The translations under genes were made by a program, and so were the position numbers. This document shows positions 53,715 to 62,845 of a DNA stretch of 64,000 nt, piece after piece; the first letter of the stretch is position 1, and each line of letters opens with the position of its first letter. The notes beneath the pieces were generated by a model. It was given only the letters and a program-made list of their open reading frames with translations, was not told the origin of the DNA and did no database searches. The stretch is from Bacteroidales bacterium (GTDB lineage Bacteria; Bacteroidota; Bacteroidia; Bacteroidales; UBA7960), in assembly GCA_007118495.1 (NCBI GenBank), contig SKRM01000011.1, positions 45,541-109,540 on the forward strand, read 5' to 3'.

Positions 53715-55807
53715 TGACCTGCCTGAGCAAAAAGCATGTATCCGGGTTGTTGACATGGGGATGGCTCATACTTTTTTTGCATAAAGCCATGGCCTGCCTG
53801 CCACCACCCGCACAAGCTGACTCGACCACGAATCAATTATACTTTCCCTTCCTGACTATCTTTGAAAATCTTTTACCTGAAGGCACAGAAGATCAGAATA
53901 TTTCCATATTTGATGAACTGGAATGGCTTACCAGGCAACCCCTGAACCTGAACACAGCCACCCCTGAAGAACTCAGGGCCCTGCCCATGCTTAATGAATT
54001 ATTGATAACCAGATTACATGAGCATATCTACACAAACGGTTTCCTGTTGAGCATGCTTGAATTACAAAGCATTGAGGGTTTTTATCCGGAACTGATTGAA
54101 TCACTCATGCCATTTGCCCATGTGGGCAGAGATGAAGCAAGGCCGGTATTTAGCCCAGGAACCCTGACCAGTGAAGGAGAGCAAGTCTTATTTGTCCGTT
54201 TTCAGCAACTGCTTGAAACCCAAAGAGGTTTCATGAAGAACAATGGTAATGAGCCCACATATCCCGGAAGCCCTTACCGCCTCTACGCACGCTATCGCTA
54301 TACCTGGTACCGTCATATCAGCATTGGGATTACTGCTGAAAAAGACCCTGGAGAAGAATTGTTCAGAGGGAGCCAGGCTGTGGGGTTTGATTTTTATTCG
54401 GCCCATGTTTTTATCCGTGACATTGGAAAGCTAAAGGCCCTGGCATTGGGTGATTTTCTGGTTCAATGGGGCCAGGGACTAACACTGTGGTCAGGCATGG
54501 GCTTTGGGAAAAGCAGTAATACTTTGGGGGTGAAAAAGAATGGAAGCGGCATCAGGCAATATACATCAGTTGATGAAAATAATTTTTTCAGGGGCGTTGG
54601 GATGACCTGGTTAGCCGGCCCTGTTGAGGTTTCCGTTTTCTACTCTCCAAAAAAAAGAGATGCAAGTATTTTGACTTCAGATAATGGCCAGTTGGTCATT
54701 GGCGGGTTTCCTCAAACAGGTCTTCATCGCACTCCCGGTGAACTTGAAGGAAAAAATGCCGTCAGGGAAACAAGTCTTGGCGCCAAACTTTCCGGACATA
54801 TTGGAGCCGCCAGAATTGGTATTACTGCAGTCAACACCTCATGGGATGCCCGGATAAGCAAATCAATACAGCCCTATAATCGCTTCACAATAAGTGACAA
54901 CTTTTGTCTGAATATGGGGATGCATTACGATTGGTCTGTGCGAAATATGGCCGTTTTTGGCGAAGTAGCCAGTGGTGCCGAATTACATTTTTCATTTATC
55001 AATGGGATATTGATCGGGCTTCACCCTCGTTTATCCATGGCCTTGGTGCACAGGCATTACCATCACAAATACAAAGCTGTCTCAACATCAGCATTTGGTG
55101 AAAATGCCGGAGGTGCAAATGAAAAAGGCATTTATATGGGATTAGAAGCCAGGTTGTCGCCAAGCTTAATTATTTCAGCCTACGCCGATCATTTTCAGTT
55201 TCCCTGGTTAAGATATCGTGCGTCTTCTCCTTCAACGGGCAGTGACTACCTGTTACATACAGATTATAAACCAAACAGAGAAACAAATATATATCTGCGT
55301 TTCAGAATCAAGTCAAAGCCCTTGAATTCGAAAGATTCAAATGGTGTAGTTTTCCTGGATGATGTTCAAAGAATGCAGATAAGGGTACACGCTGGCAGAG
55401 AATTATCTCCTGCTTTCAGACTAAACAACCGCATTGAATATGTTCGCCATGCCAATGGTCAGCTAATTACCCATGGATTTCTTGTTTATCAGGACTTGCT
55501 TTACAGACCATCGGGTTCTCCGGCAGCAATAACCTTCAGGTATGCCATGTTTAATACCGACGGCCATGACAGCAGAATTTACGCCCATGAGCATGACGTG
55601 CTTTACGCATTTAGTTTCCCATTTTATAGCGACAGGGGAATCAGGTTTTACCTGCTAACACGCTATAATATCCACAAAAAGCTTGATCTTTATGCCCGTT
55701 TTGCCAGAACTGCCTACACCAACCGAGACCATACCGGCACAGGATCAGATCTTGTTGAAGGCAATCAGCGCAATGAAATCAAGCTGCAGCTACGCATTCG
55801 TTTTTAA
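53711..55807 (+). CDS. Helix-hairpin-helix domain fused to an outer-membrane beta-barrel
   Basis: The 698-aa protein has a signal peptide (about residues 1-29), then two ComEA-like helix-hairpin-helix motifs (residues about 77-133: LNLNTATPEELRALPMLNE and a second LELQSIEGFYPELI). The remaining ~540 residues have long alternating beta-strand patterns and end in IRF, an outer-membrane C-terminal residue. HhH motifs bind DNA or RNA without sequence specificity. Fused to a barrel, they suggest DNA binding or uptake at the cell surface, but this is inference. It overlaps the PorV-like gene by 4 bp and is followed 72 bp later by a symporter with its own promoter. Confidence 0.78.
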   Translation: MMTCLSKKHVSGLLTWGWLILFLHKAMACLPPPAQADSTTNQLYFPFLTIFENLLPEGTEDQNISIFDELEWLTRQPLNLNTATPEELRALPMLNELLITRLHEHIYTNGFLLSMLELQSIEGFYPELIESLMPFAHVGRDEARPVFSPGTLTSEGEQVLFVRFQQLLETQRGFMKNNGNEPTYPGSPYRLYARYRYTWYRHISIGITAEKDPGEELFRGSQAVGFDFYSAHVFIRDIGKLKALALGDFLVQWGQGLTLWSGMGFGKSSNTLGVKKNGSGIRQYTSVDENNFFRGVGMTWLAGPVEVSVFYSPKKRDASILTSDNGQLVIGGFPQTGLHRTPGELEGKNAVRETSLGAKLSGHIGAARIGITAVNTSWDARISKSIQPYNRFTISDNFCLNMGMHYDWSVRNMAVFGEVASGAELHFSFINGILIGLHPRLSMALVHRHYHHKYKAVSTSAFGENAGGANEKGIYMGLEARLSPSLIISAYADHFQFPWLRYRASSPSTGSDYLLHTDYKPNRETNIYLRFRIKSKPLNSKDSNGVVFLDDVQRMQIRVHAGRELSPAFRLNNRIEYVRHANGQLITHGFLVYQDLLYRPSGSPAAITFRYAMFNTDGHDSRIYAHEHDVLYAFSFPFYSDRGIRFYLLTRYNIHKKLDLYARFARTAYTNRDHTGTGSDLVEGNQRNEIKLQLRIRF

Positions 55808-55839
55808 TTGCAGGTAGAAAAAGTTTTTTTTTACCTTTG
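55808..55839 (+). promoter_or_regulatory. Promoter of the second Na+ symporter
   Basis: TTG (55808-55810) and TACCTTTG (55832-55839) are spaced by 21 bp. The leader to ATG 55880 is about 35 nt. Confidence 0.6.
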
Positions 55840-55879
55840 CTCGCGTTGCATTCAAGCTAAACCTTTAAATCGAAAGCAT

Positions 55880-57391
55880 ATGATATTCTTCTGGGTTGTT
55901 ATCGGGTATCTGATGATATTGATGGGAATCTCCATCTATAAGAGTTTCATGGTTAAAAGTCAGGAAGACTTCATGGTTGCCGGACGGTCTGTGTCAACGG
56001 CCAGACTGGTGGGCACACTGCTGTGCACCTGGATGGGCTCGGGCAGTTTGCTCGCAGGAGCAGGGCTTGCAGCCAATGTGGGGTTTTCAGAGCTTTGGAT
56101 GGCCGCAGGTGCATGGATCGGAATCATTATAGTGTTTTTCCTGGCTGCCAGAGTGCGTCGCATTGCCGAATTTACAGTGCCGGATATCCTTGAACTACGT
56201 TACAACAAGTGGGCAAGAATACTTGGAACAATTGTCATTGTTATCGCCTATACAACTATCGTGGGTTATCAGTTCAGGGCCGGAGGATTTGTCCTTGACC
56301 TTGTGGCGGGCATTCCAGAATGGCAAGGTGTATTGCTTACCGCAGCTTTTATCATTACATTCACTGCCTTTGCGGGGATGATGTCAATTGTTTCTGTTGA
56401 TATCATCAACGGAGCGGTCATCACCGTTGCCATGCTGATTGCAGCACCCATAGTATTTTTCCATATCGGCGGAGCGGAGCATCTTACTGCCACCCTTGAC
56501 CCTTCTCATTTCAAGATTTTTGGCGACAAGAATTTTTTCTGGGCCATGGGAATATTCCTGCCTACCTTTTTCCTGCTTCTTGGCGAATCAAATATGTACC
56601 AAAAATTTTTCTCTGCAAAAAACGAGAAATCAGCCAAAAAGGCAGTACTATGGTGGGTGTCCGGAACCATTGTTGTAGAAACCGCGCTGGCATCACTGGC
56701 CATTTTCGCATTCAGCCACTTCAACCTTCTTGACAGGGCCAACGAAATGTTCCTCGCCAGTGAAAATGCCGAAAGAATTATCCTCCATACAGCCAGGTAC
56801 AGTACCGAAGTTGGCCTGCCAATCTGGGGAGGATTGCTCCTGATTGCAGCCTCTGTTGCCATCATTACATCTACTGGTAACAGCTTTTTGCTAACTCCCT
56901 CAACCAACCTGACCAGAGATGTTTACCAACGGTTTATCAATAAGGCAGCCGACTCAAAAAAGATCATTGTTTTCCAACGGGTCATGGTCGTTTTACTCGG
57001 TTTGCTGGCCTACCTCATTTTAACACAGTTCCAGACTATCCTGGCCATGGCACTAACAGCTTACACCATGGTGGGTGCCGGCCTCACCCCAGCCCTTCTT
57101 GCTGCGTTTCTGTGGAAAAGGGTGACGGTTTCAGGTGGAGTTGCATCCATTGCCACCGGAATGGGCGTAACACTTTTCATCACCATTGCCAATTCAATCA
57201 TGTCAAGCCTTTATGGCACCCAGCTTTTAAACGAGCAATATATAATACTACCTGCTGCGACAGCTTCTATACTGGCCCTGATCATTGTTTCACTGGCCAC
57301 CAGGCCAGATCCTGAAAGCAAATGGGGCAGGTTTTACACTAAGGAAACCTCGCTTGCCGAAGCCATGGAAAAGGTAAAAGGTCAGGATTAA
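55880..57391 (+). CDS. Sodium:solute symporter family protein (second copy)
   Basis: The 503-aa protein begins MIFFWVVIGYLMILMGISIY. A longer frame of 24 residues from 55808 lies over the promoter and was rejected. About 13 hydrophobic segments include EDFMVAGRSVSTARLVGTLL, TYMGSG-like WMGSGSLLAGAGLAANVG, TAYTMVGAGLTPALLAAF and the STGNSFLLTPSTNLTRDVYQ Na+-site loop. The substrate is unknown. It differs from the first symporter (22974) in sequence, so the two are not recent duplicates. Confidence 0.9.
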   Translation: MIFFWVVIGYLMILMGISIYKSFMVKSQEDFMVAGRSVSTARLVGTLLCTWMGSGSLLAGAGLAANVGFSELWMAAGAWIGIIIVFFLAARVRRIAEFTVPDILELRYNKWARILGTIVIVIAYTTIVGYQFRAGGFVLDLVAGIPEWQGVLLTAAFIITFTAFAGMMSIVSVDIINGAVITVAMLIAAPIVFFHIGGAEHLTATLDPSHFKIFGDKNFFWAMGIFLPTFFLLLGESNMYQKFFSAKNEKSAKKAVLWWVSGTIVVETALASLAIFAFSHFNLLDRANEMFLASENAERIILHTARYSTEVGLPIWGGLLLIAASVAIITSTGNSFLLTPSTNLTRDVYQRFINKAADSKKIIVFQRVMVVLLGLLAYLILTQFQTILAMALTAYTMVGAGLTPALLAAFLWKRVTVSGGVASIATGMGVTLFITIANSIMSSLYGTQLLNEQYIILPAATASILALIIVSLATRPDPESKWGRFYTKETSLAEAMEKVKGQD

Positions 57392-57422
57392 AAAAAAGCC
57401 GGCTAAAAAAGCCGGCTTTTTT
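57391..57422. terminator. Bidirectional terminator between the symporter and the peptidase fusion
   Basis: AGCCGGC (57397-57403) and GCCGGCT (57411-57417) form a 7-bp stem around a 7-nt loop, with A-run and T-run flanks. It serves convergent genes on both strands. Confidence 0.85.
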
Positions 57423-57443
57423 ATGCCTTTTATTTATTAACGC

Positions 57444-60400
57444 TTACCAGCCTGGCAAGAAGTTCAGCCCCCATACACCGCCCTGAATACCACGGTTATG
57501 AAACGGGAGGGCAAAATAGGGCTCCAGTATCAGAGCGCCAAAAACGTTCACACGTAAAGATGGACCCGTACTGAAAATAGGGAATCGTTTTCCTGGCGTA
57601 TTCGCCAGGCTGCGGTCAAGGGTGATGCTTGAGTTATCGTCCCAGGCCACCCCCACATCAAGAAACCATGCCAACTCAGTGAAAAAGAAACCACTACCGA
57701 TCAAAGCCAGTCTTTTTGGACCACTGAAAGGCAGCCTTACTTCAAGGCCACCAAGAAGTACCCTGGTTCCCAGTAGTTGATCAAAAACAAACGCATCGTC
57801 AAAGGTTGACTGGATCTGCCCAAGGGTACTGTAATCATAGCCTCTGACAAATCCGGGGTAACCCAGGTACAAGGGGTAGAACAGGTTGTTCTGTGCGTCC
57901 TTGCCATATCGTCCATAGTGGATCCCTCTGACAGCAATGGTCAGTGGCCTGAGCTGAAAGTAATGACGGTAATCAAAAATCATATTATATAAATCCAGGC
58001 GTCCAAACATTCGTTCAGCACTTACACGGTAACGATAACCCGCCATTGGTGAGGCCATCCCAAAATAGGAGTTATCACCCACATAGGCCAGGCTAATTCG
58101 TTGCAGTGAGAATCCGCTGGGAGCATCCAGCCGCTCACGGCTCTCTCCCACTAAAAAGCCCTGATAGTAGTAATTGTTAATGGCATCAAGCCTGAAATAA
58201 TACCAGGCCAGGCTACCTCCTGCTTCAATACGCCTGGTTGTTGAAATGGGAAAATATGCAAAGGCGGTGATCTGGTCTTCAAAGGTTCGCTGCATGAGCA
58301 ATTGGAAGTTATCGACCAAAACTGGTCCTTGCTCGGTTCCAAGTGTATCGGGGATAAATCGAAGCGATGCAAACGCGTAGGGAATATGTGAAACTGTCCC
58401 ACCCCAGTTGATTCTTCCTTTTTGGTTCAGATAACCCACCATGCCGCCGAAATCATAAATTTCACCATTTACCGAGACTGCTGCGAACAATTGGTTGTCA
58501 CCTATAATATCACTGAAGAGCATGCTCACACCCCCTGAAACACCTGTACCAAATCTACTGGTAGCCATACCAACACCCGAACTGCCAATGAAAGACAGAC
58601 CGAATCTTGGATTAAATGGTTTTTCAGCAAAGGAATCAACCGGGAAAACTTCTGATGGCCTTGTTTCTTTCAGGAAATTATCAACGATTGATGGCACCGG
58701 ACGTTCAAGCGGTGGTAGGGTGGCCACCGTCAAGTCCACATCCATCGGATCAACCTGTACCTTCTCAAACTCATCATAACCGGCACGGTAAATAGAGTAT
58801 GCACCCGCTTTATAGTGACTGTAAATTATTTCTCCTGTTTGGGTGGCCACGCTCATAGAGGGGTTCATATGTGTAATACCACTTATACCTGTGAAATAAT
58901 CTGTCATCTGAAATACTTCACCCTCTTCCATGTCCATATAATACAAATTGCGGTAACCATCTCTGTTTGAGAGGAAATAAATGCCTTGTTGGTCATGGGC
59001 AAAAACAGGATTCACGTTGTCGGCCCCGGGAAAGACATCAAAAACAGCTACACCGCGCTGTGGATCTTGCAAATCCATCAACCCAAGATTTTTGAGCATA
59101 TTTGTTCCGTCGCGGGCCTGACTGGTCTGGGGCCTGTCTGTGGCAAACACCAGATAACGTCCGTCTGGTGAGTATGAAGCATGAATATATGAATACCTGT
59201 CATTGGTCAGCCAGGTAAGCTCTCTGGTCTCCAGATTGAGTTTATACAAGTTGGGTCTTCCATCTACCAGCCCGTTAAAAACCAAAGACTTTCCATCGGG
59301 CGACCAGGTAGGGTTATTGACAAAGGGAACTCCAGGCACCTTGATTTCAATTGTTCGACGCGGACGGTTAACATCTACGATGATAAATTGGCTCACCCCT
59401 TGTTTTACCCCGACATGAACAAACTGACTTCCATCGGGCGACCACGCACCCATTGATTCGAGAAAATTATAGCCATCAATATCACCTGTTCTGGTAGAAC
59501 CGCTGAGTTTTCGTTTGATGCTTCCTGTTTGTGCGTCAGCCAGGAAAAGATCAATTGTTATGAGATCACGTTCAGAAAAGAAAGCCACAAGTTTACCATC
59601 GGGACTGATGGACGGGCTGATATTGATTTCTCCCCCATTGTCAGGAGTTATAACCGGTTGGCCAATGGGAACCATTCTGGTTGTGTCCTGCATGAGGGGC
59701 TCAAAATGTGTTTGATATGAAGTCTTCCAAAGACTGGATACCGTACTGGCAGATAAGCCAACTACCCTCTCCAGCGCTCGCTCATAACCAAATTTGGCCG
59801 TCTCTTTAAAAAGCGGAACGATCAGCGAATCGCCCCAGGTTCTGCCAAAAAATGAAACAAAAGCATGGCCGTATCTATAGGGATTGTATTGATAACTTCG
59901 GGTCATGTCTTGCAGGGTGGGAAAGTCATCTTCATGGATGGCATCACGCATGATCATGGCTGTATGTGGATCAACGCTACCCAATGAAAAGTATTCAGCC
60001 ATGCCTTCAACCAGCCATAGGGGTAAATTCCTCATAGAATTAAGACCCAGTGAGTCATCCTGAAACATAGCCCTGTAATGGAATACGTGGACAAGTTCGT
60101 GCCCGATTACATGATCAGTCTGGCGGTTGGTTTCAAGTATGGGCATCACTACCCGGTTTTTCAGAGATTCCGTAACCCCCATGGTACCGATACCGATCAT
60201 ACCACTAATGGCGGTGGTTTGCTGAAAGTCAGGGTGATTTGCATAAATGATCAGGGGATTCTGGACCTCGAAGGTATCCAGAAATAATTTCTGATGCAAA
60301 ACATACCACTTCTCAAATGTTTTGGCCAGAAACGTCGGGATAGAATCATCTTCAAAATAATGATAAATATCAAAATTCGGCGTTTGGTACACCTTGAAAT

Positions 60401-60527
60401 CAAAAGTCCGGTAGCTGGGTTTATTCCGGCCAAAGTACTGTGCCATGCCCTCAGCATGAAACATGGTGGCAATCAGGCATATCAATACAATACGACCGAT
60501 GAGATGCATATAATGCTTTTTATTCAT
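57444..60527 (-). CDS. Peptidase-like, beta-propeller and outer-membrane barrel fusion protein
   Basis: The 1027-aa protein starts at MNKKHYMHLIGRIVL (ATG 60527; a longer frame upstream was rejected) with a signal peptide ending near residue 29. Residues about 35-290 form a gluzincin-like domain: H143-E144-x-x-H147 (HELVH) and E174 in WLVEGMAEYFS, as in MA-clan peptidases. Residues about 300-640 hold TolB-like propeller repeats (WSPDGSQFVHV, WSPDGKSLVFNG, YSPDGRYLVFATD). The C-terminal ~340 residues resemble Omp85/BamA-type barrel strands, with a GYPGFVRGYDY motif. It is probably an outer-membrane protein whose propeller and peptidase face the periplasm or the outside. Substrate unknown. Confidence 0.82.
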   Translation of the reverse strand: MNKKHYMHLIGRIVLICLIATMFHAEGMAQYFGRNKPSYRTFDFKVYQTPNFDIYHYFEDDSIPTFLAKTFEKWYVLHQKLFLDTFEVQNPLIIYANHPDFQQTTAISGMIGIGTMGVTESLKNRVVMPILETNRQTDHVIGHELVHVFHYRAMFQDDSLGLNSMRNLPLWLVEGMAEYFSLGSVDPHTAMIMRDAIHEDDFPTLQDMTRSYQYNPYRYGHAFVSFFGRTWGDSLIVPLFKETAKFGYERALERVVGLSASTVSSLWKTSYQTHFEPLMQDTTRMVPIGQPVITPDNGGEINISPSISPDGKLVAFFSERDLITIDLFLADAQTGSIKRKLSGSTRTGDIDGYNFLESMGAWSPDGSQFVHVGVKQGVSQFIIVDVNRPRRTIEIKVPGVPFVNNPTWSPDGKSLVFNGLVDGRPNLYKLNLETRELTWLTNDRYSYIHASYSPDGRYLVFATDRPQTSQARDGTNMLKNLGLMDLQDPQRGVAVFDVFPGADNVNPVFAHDQQGIYFLSNRDGYRNLYYMDMEEGEVFQMTDYFTGISGITHMNPSMSVATQTGEIIYSHYKAGAYSIYRAGYDEFEKVQVDPMDVDLTVATLPPLERPVPSIVDNFLKETRPSEVFPVDSFAEKPFNPRFGLSFIGSSGVGMATSRFGTGVSGGVSMLFSDIIGDNQLFAAVSVNGEIYDFGGMVGYLNQKGRINWGGTVSHIPYAFASLRFIPDTLGTEQGPVLVDNFQLLMQRTFEDQITAFAYFPISTTRRIEAGGSLAWYYFRLDAINNYYYQGFLVGESRERLDAPSGFSLQRISLAYVGDNSYFGMASPMAGYRYRVSAERMFGRLDLYNMIFDYRHYFQLRPLTIAVRGIHYGRYGKDAQNNLFYPLYLGYPGFVRGYDYSTLGQIQSTFDDAFVFDQLLGTRVLLGGLEVRLPFSGPKRLALIGSGFFFTELAWFLDVGVAWDDNSSITLDRSLANTPGKRFPIFSTGPSLRVNVFGALILEPYFALPFHNRGIQGGVWGLNFLPGW

Positions 60528-60681
60528 TACGTATAAATTTGATAAAACAGATCTCCCCCTTGTGGTTTGGATGCCGATGACACACTGAGAACTCAGCACA
60601 AAAACTATTCCAAATTAAACAAGCATTTCAAGCATTTAAACAATAAACGATAGAAAATGGTTCATCGCATACCTCTTCTAT

Positions 60682-60689
60682 CAAAGGTA
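60682..60689 (-). promoter_or_regulatory. -7 element of the peptidase fusion gene
   Basis: TACCTTTG on the minus strand matches the consensus exactly, about 155 bp upstream of the ATG at 60527. No -33 element at a standard distance was found, and the leader would be about 150 nt. Confidence 0.45.
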
Positions 60690-60801
60690 ATGAAAAACAC
60701 AAAACCAAGGCACTGCCAACTCCCGATCAAGACAACTCAATGATCTGTCCAGGTAGCAATCGGAGCCAGAAACCAGCACTTGTACTCCATTCCAAACTGC
60801 A

Positions 60802-60835
60802 TTTGTGACATTTACGTATTTTTTTTGCAACTTTG
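60802..60835 (+). promoter_or_regulatory. Promoter candidate of the class V aminotransferase gene
   Basis: TTTG (60802-60805) and CAACTTTG (60828-60835) are spaced by 22 bp; the -7 matches at all but its first base. The leader would be about 10 nt. Confidence 0.4.
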
Positions 60836-60850
60836 CAGAAATTTTTCAAT

Positions 60851-62362
60851 ATGCCAAACCTGGAGAAATACTTTGGACAATTTCGGAAACACATTATCGG
60901 TATTGACCATAGCTACATGAGTCCTTATGGGCGCCAGAAAATTATCTATGCTGACTGGATTGCCAGTGGACGCATGTATGGGCCTATTGAGAGGGCGGTT
61001 ACAGAAAAATTCGGTCCTTTTGTAGCCAACACCCATACTGAAGCCAGCGAAACCGGGACCATGATGACCAATGCCTACCACCTGGCTCAGAAACTCATCA
61101 AAGAACATGTCAATGCGGGGCCAAATGATGTAATCATTACGGCAGGCAGTGGTATGACCACAGTAATCAACAAGTTTCAGCGCATGCTTGGCCTCAGGAT
61201 TGTCGGTGAACTCTCAGGCAAGATAAATCTGGAAGAAACTGAAAAGCCTGTGGTTTTCCTGTCGCATATGGAGCACCACAGCAACCACACTTCATGGTTT
61301 GAAACCATTGCAGATATTGTACAGCTGCAACCAGGACCTGACTTACTCATTGATCTTCATGAACTTCGAAGGCAGCTTGAAAAATATAAGAACAGGAAGC
61401 TTAAAATCGGATCGTTCACCGCTTGCAGTAATGTAACCGGCATCGAGACACCCATACACGAAATGGCCAGGTTGATGCACGAATATGGGGGTGTTTGCGT
61501 GGCTGATTATGCTGCCTCAGCGCCCTATACCGATATCAATATGCATCCGGGTGACCCGAAGGAGAAACTGGATGCCATTATGTTCTCTCCACATAAGTTC
61601 CTGGGAGGCCCGGGTTCGTCAGGTGTACTGATTTTTGATTCAGCATTCTATAACTCCAGGGTACCTGATAACCCTGGTGGCGGAACGGTTGAGTGGACAA
61701 ATGCATGGGGTGAATATAAATACACCGATGATATAGAAGCCCGGGAAGATGGGGGAACCCCAGGCTTTATCCAGGCCATCAGAACGGCCCTCTGTATTGA
61801 TTTGAAAAACCAGATGGGTACTGAAAATATCAGAAACCGTGAAGAAGAACTGCTGGAAATTCTGTTTCACGGAATCCGGTCAATTCCTGATACGCATATT
61901 TTGGCAGACAATGTAGAAGAGCGGTTGCCCGTTGTTTCATTTTATTTTGACAATATCCATTACAACCTTGTGGTCAGACTTTTAAGCGACAGGTTTGGCG
62001 TTCAGGCCAGGGGGGGATGTGCATGTGCTGGTACTTATGGGCATTTTCTGCTGAATGTTGATTACGATAAATCACATGAAATCACAGAAAAGATCAACAC
62101 CGGAGATCTTTCAGAAAAACCGGGTTGGATCAGGTTATCTCTCCATCCTACCATGACCAGCAGAGAGGTAAAATTAATCGTTGACGCCCTGAGACAGATA
62201 CAAAAAAACCATGAAAAATGGGGCGGAGATTATAATTATGTCAGAAGGAAAAATGAGTTTGTACACAAGAGTACCCCTGATGCCGCTACAAACAAAATCA
62301 AGCACTGGTTTTATCTTCCACCTCCCGGCAAAAAAGTGGCAGCCTGGCTAAGGATTAAATAG
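60851..62362 (+). CDS. Class V aminotransferase-fold PLP enzyme
   Basis: The 503-aa protein starts at MPNLEKYFGQFRKHIIG (ATG 60851; a TTG upstream lies inside the promoter and was rejected). The PLP lysine is K249 in SPHKFLGGPGSSGV, and ADYAASAPYTDINMHPG contains the conserved Asp of the cysteine-desulfurase/selenocysteine-lyase fold. A Cys-rich RGGCACAGTYG lies near residue 394, at the position of the catalytic Cys loop of desulfurases. It may be a lyase or a desulfurase-like enzyme, but the ~500-aa length exceeds NifS/IscS (about 400), so I do not assign a substrate. Its 3' end overlaps the START-like gene by 15 bp. Confidence 0.88.
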   Translation: MPNLEKYFGQFRKHIIGIDHSYMSPYGRQKIIYADWIASGRMYGPIERAVTEKFGPFVANTHTEASETGTMMTNAYHLAQKLIKEHVNAGPNDVIITAGSGMTTVINKFQRMLGLRIVGELSGKINLEETEKPVVFLSHMEHHSNHTSWFETIADIVQLQPGPDLLIDLHELRRQLEKYKNRKLKIGSFTACSNVTGIETPIHEMARLMHEYGGVCVADYAASAPYTDINMHPGDPKEKLDAIMFSPHKFLGGPGSSGVLIFDSAFYNSRVPDNPGGGTVEWTNAWGEYKYTDDIEAREDGGTPGFIQAIRTALCIDLKNQMGTENIRNREEELLEILFHGIRSIPDTHILADNVEERLPVVSFYFDNIHYNLVVRLLSDRFGVQARGGCACAGTYGHFLLNVDYDKSHEITEKINTGDLSEKPGWIRLSLHPTMTSREVKLIVDALRQIQKNHEKWGGDYNYVRRKNEFVHKSTPDAATNKIKHWFYLPPPGKKVAAWLRIK

Positions 62363-62731
62363 CCGCTGTAATTTCCTGACCTGTGACTCCCAAATACGCT
62401 GGCTAAAATCAATATCAACCGGCTCGGCGAAATCGGTTATAATCAATGCCACTAAAGAGGAAACCGGCTCGACGTCGATTTTCATTTCAAGGCAGTGATC
62501 ATGGTGAAAGTCATCAAGCCATAAAAATTTAACGTATTCGTTTTCTTTACATTCAACCAGTCTTGCTCTTTGTTCTGAACCTTCCCACCTGAATACAAAA
62601 ACATCATCCTCAACAATCACCACATCGGCAAACCAGCGTGATAGTCCCTCAGGAGTAGAAATGGCAGTATACAAAAGTCTTGGACTGGTTCTAAAATCAT
62701 ACTCCAGGCTAAATTTTTCCAGAACGCTCAT
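62348..62731 (-). CDS. START-like/AHSA1-type domain protein
   Basis: The 127-aa protein begins MSVLEKFSLEYDFRTSPRLLYTAISTPEGLSRWFADVV, the SRPBCC/AHSA1 start, and has FRWEGSEQRARLVE and a C-terminal helix (IWESQVRKLQRLFNP). Such proteins bind hydrophobic ligands or act as co-chaperones; the ligand is unknown. It is convergent with the aminotransferase and divergent from the DMT transporter. Confidence 0.85.
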   Translation of the reverse strand: MSVLEKFSLEYDFRTSPRLLYTAISTPEGLSRWFADVVIVEDDVFVFRWEGSEQRARLVECKENEYVKFLWLDDFHHDHCLEMKIDVEPVSSLVALIITDFAEPVDIDFSQRIWESQVRKLQRLFNP

Positions 62732-62816
62732 GTCCAGTTCTTTTATGCTCCACCTATTGCAATATACAAAAAAAACATTGCGACACCTTCTTTTTTTATT
62801 CTACGGTTAGATTGAT

Positions 62817-62824
62817 TAATTTTG
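62817..62824 (+). promoter_or_regulatory. -7 element of the DMT transporter
   Basis: TAATTTTG matches TAnnTTTG exactly. It overlaps the TTG at 62822, so that codon cannot be in the transcript from this promoter and a start further downstream is required. Confidence 0.55.
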
Positions 62825-62845
62825 CCACTCAAAGATCCTTTTCTA

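Larger units (their letters stand above)
60528..60850. other. 323-bp intergenic region between divergent genes
   Basis: The gap between the fusion gene (minus) and the aminotransferase gene (plus) has no credible reading frame. A minus-strand -7 match and a weaker plus-strand one are the only signals found. Confidence 0.7.
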
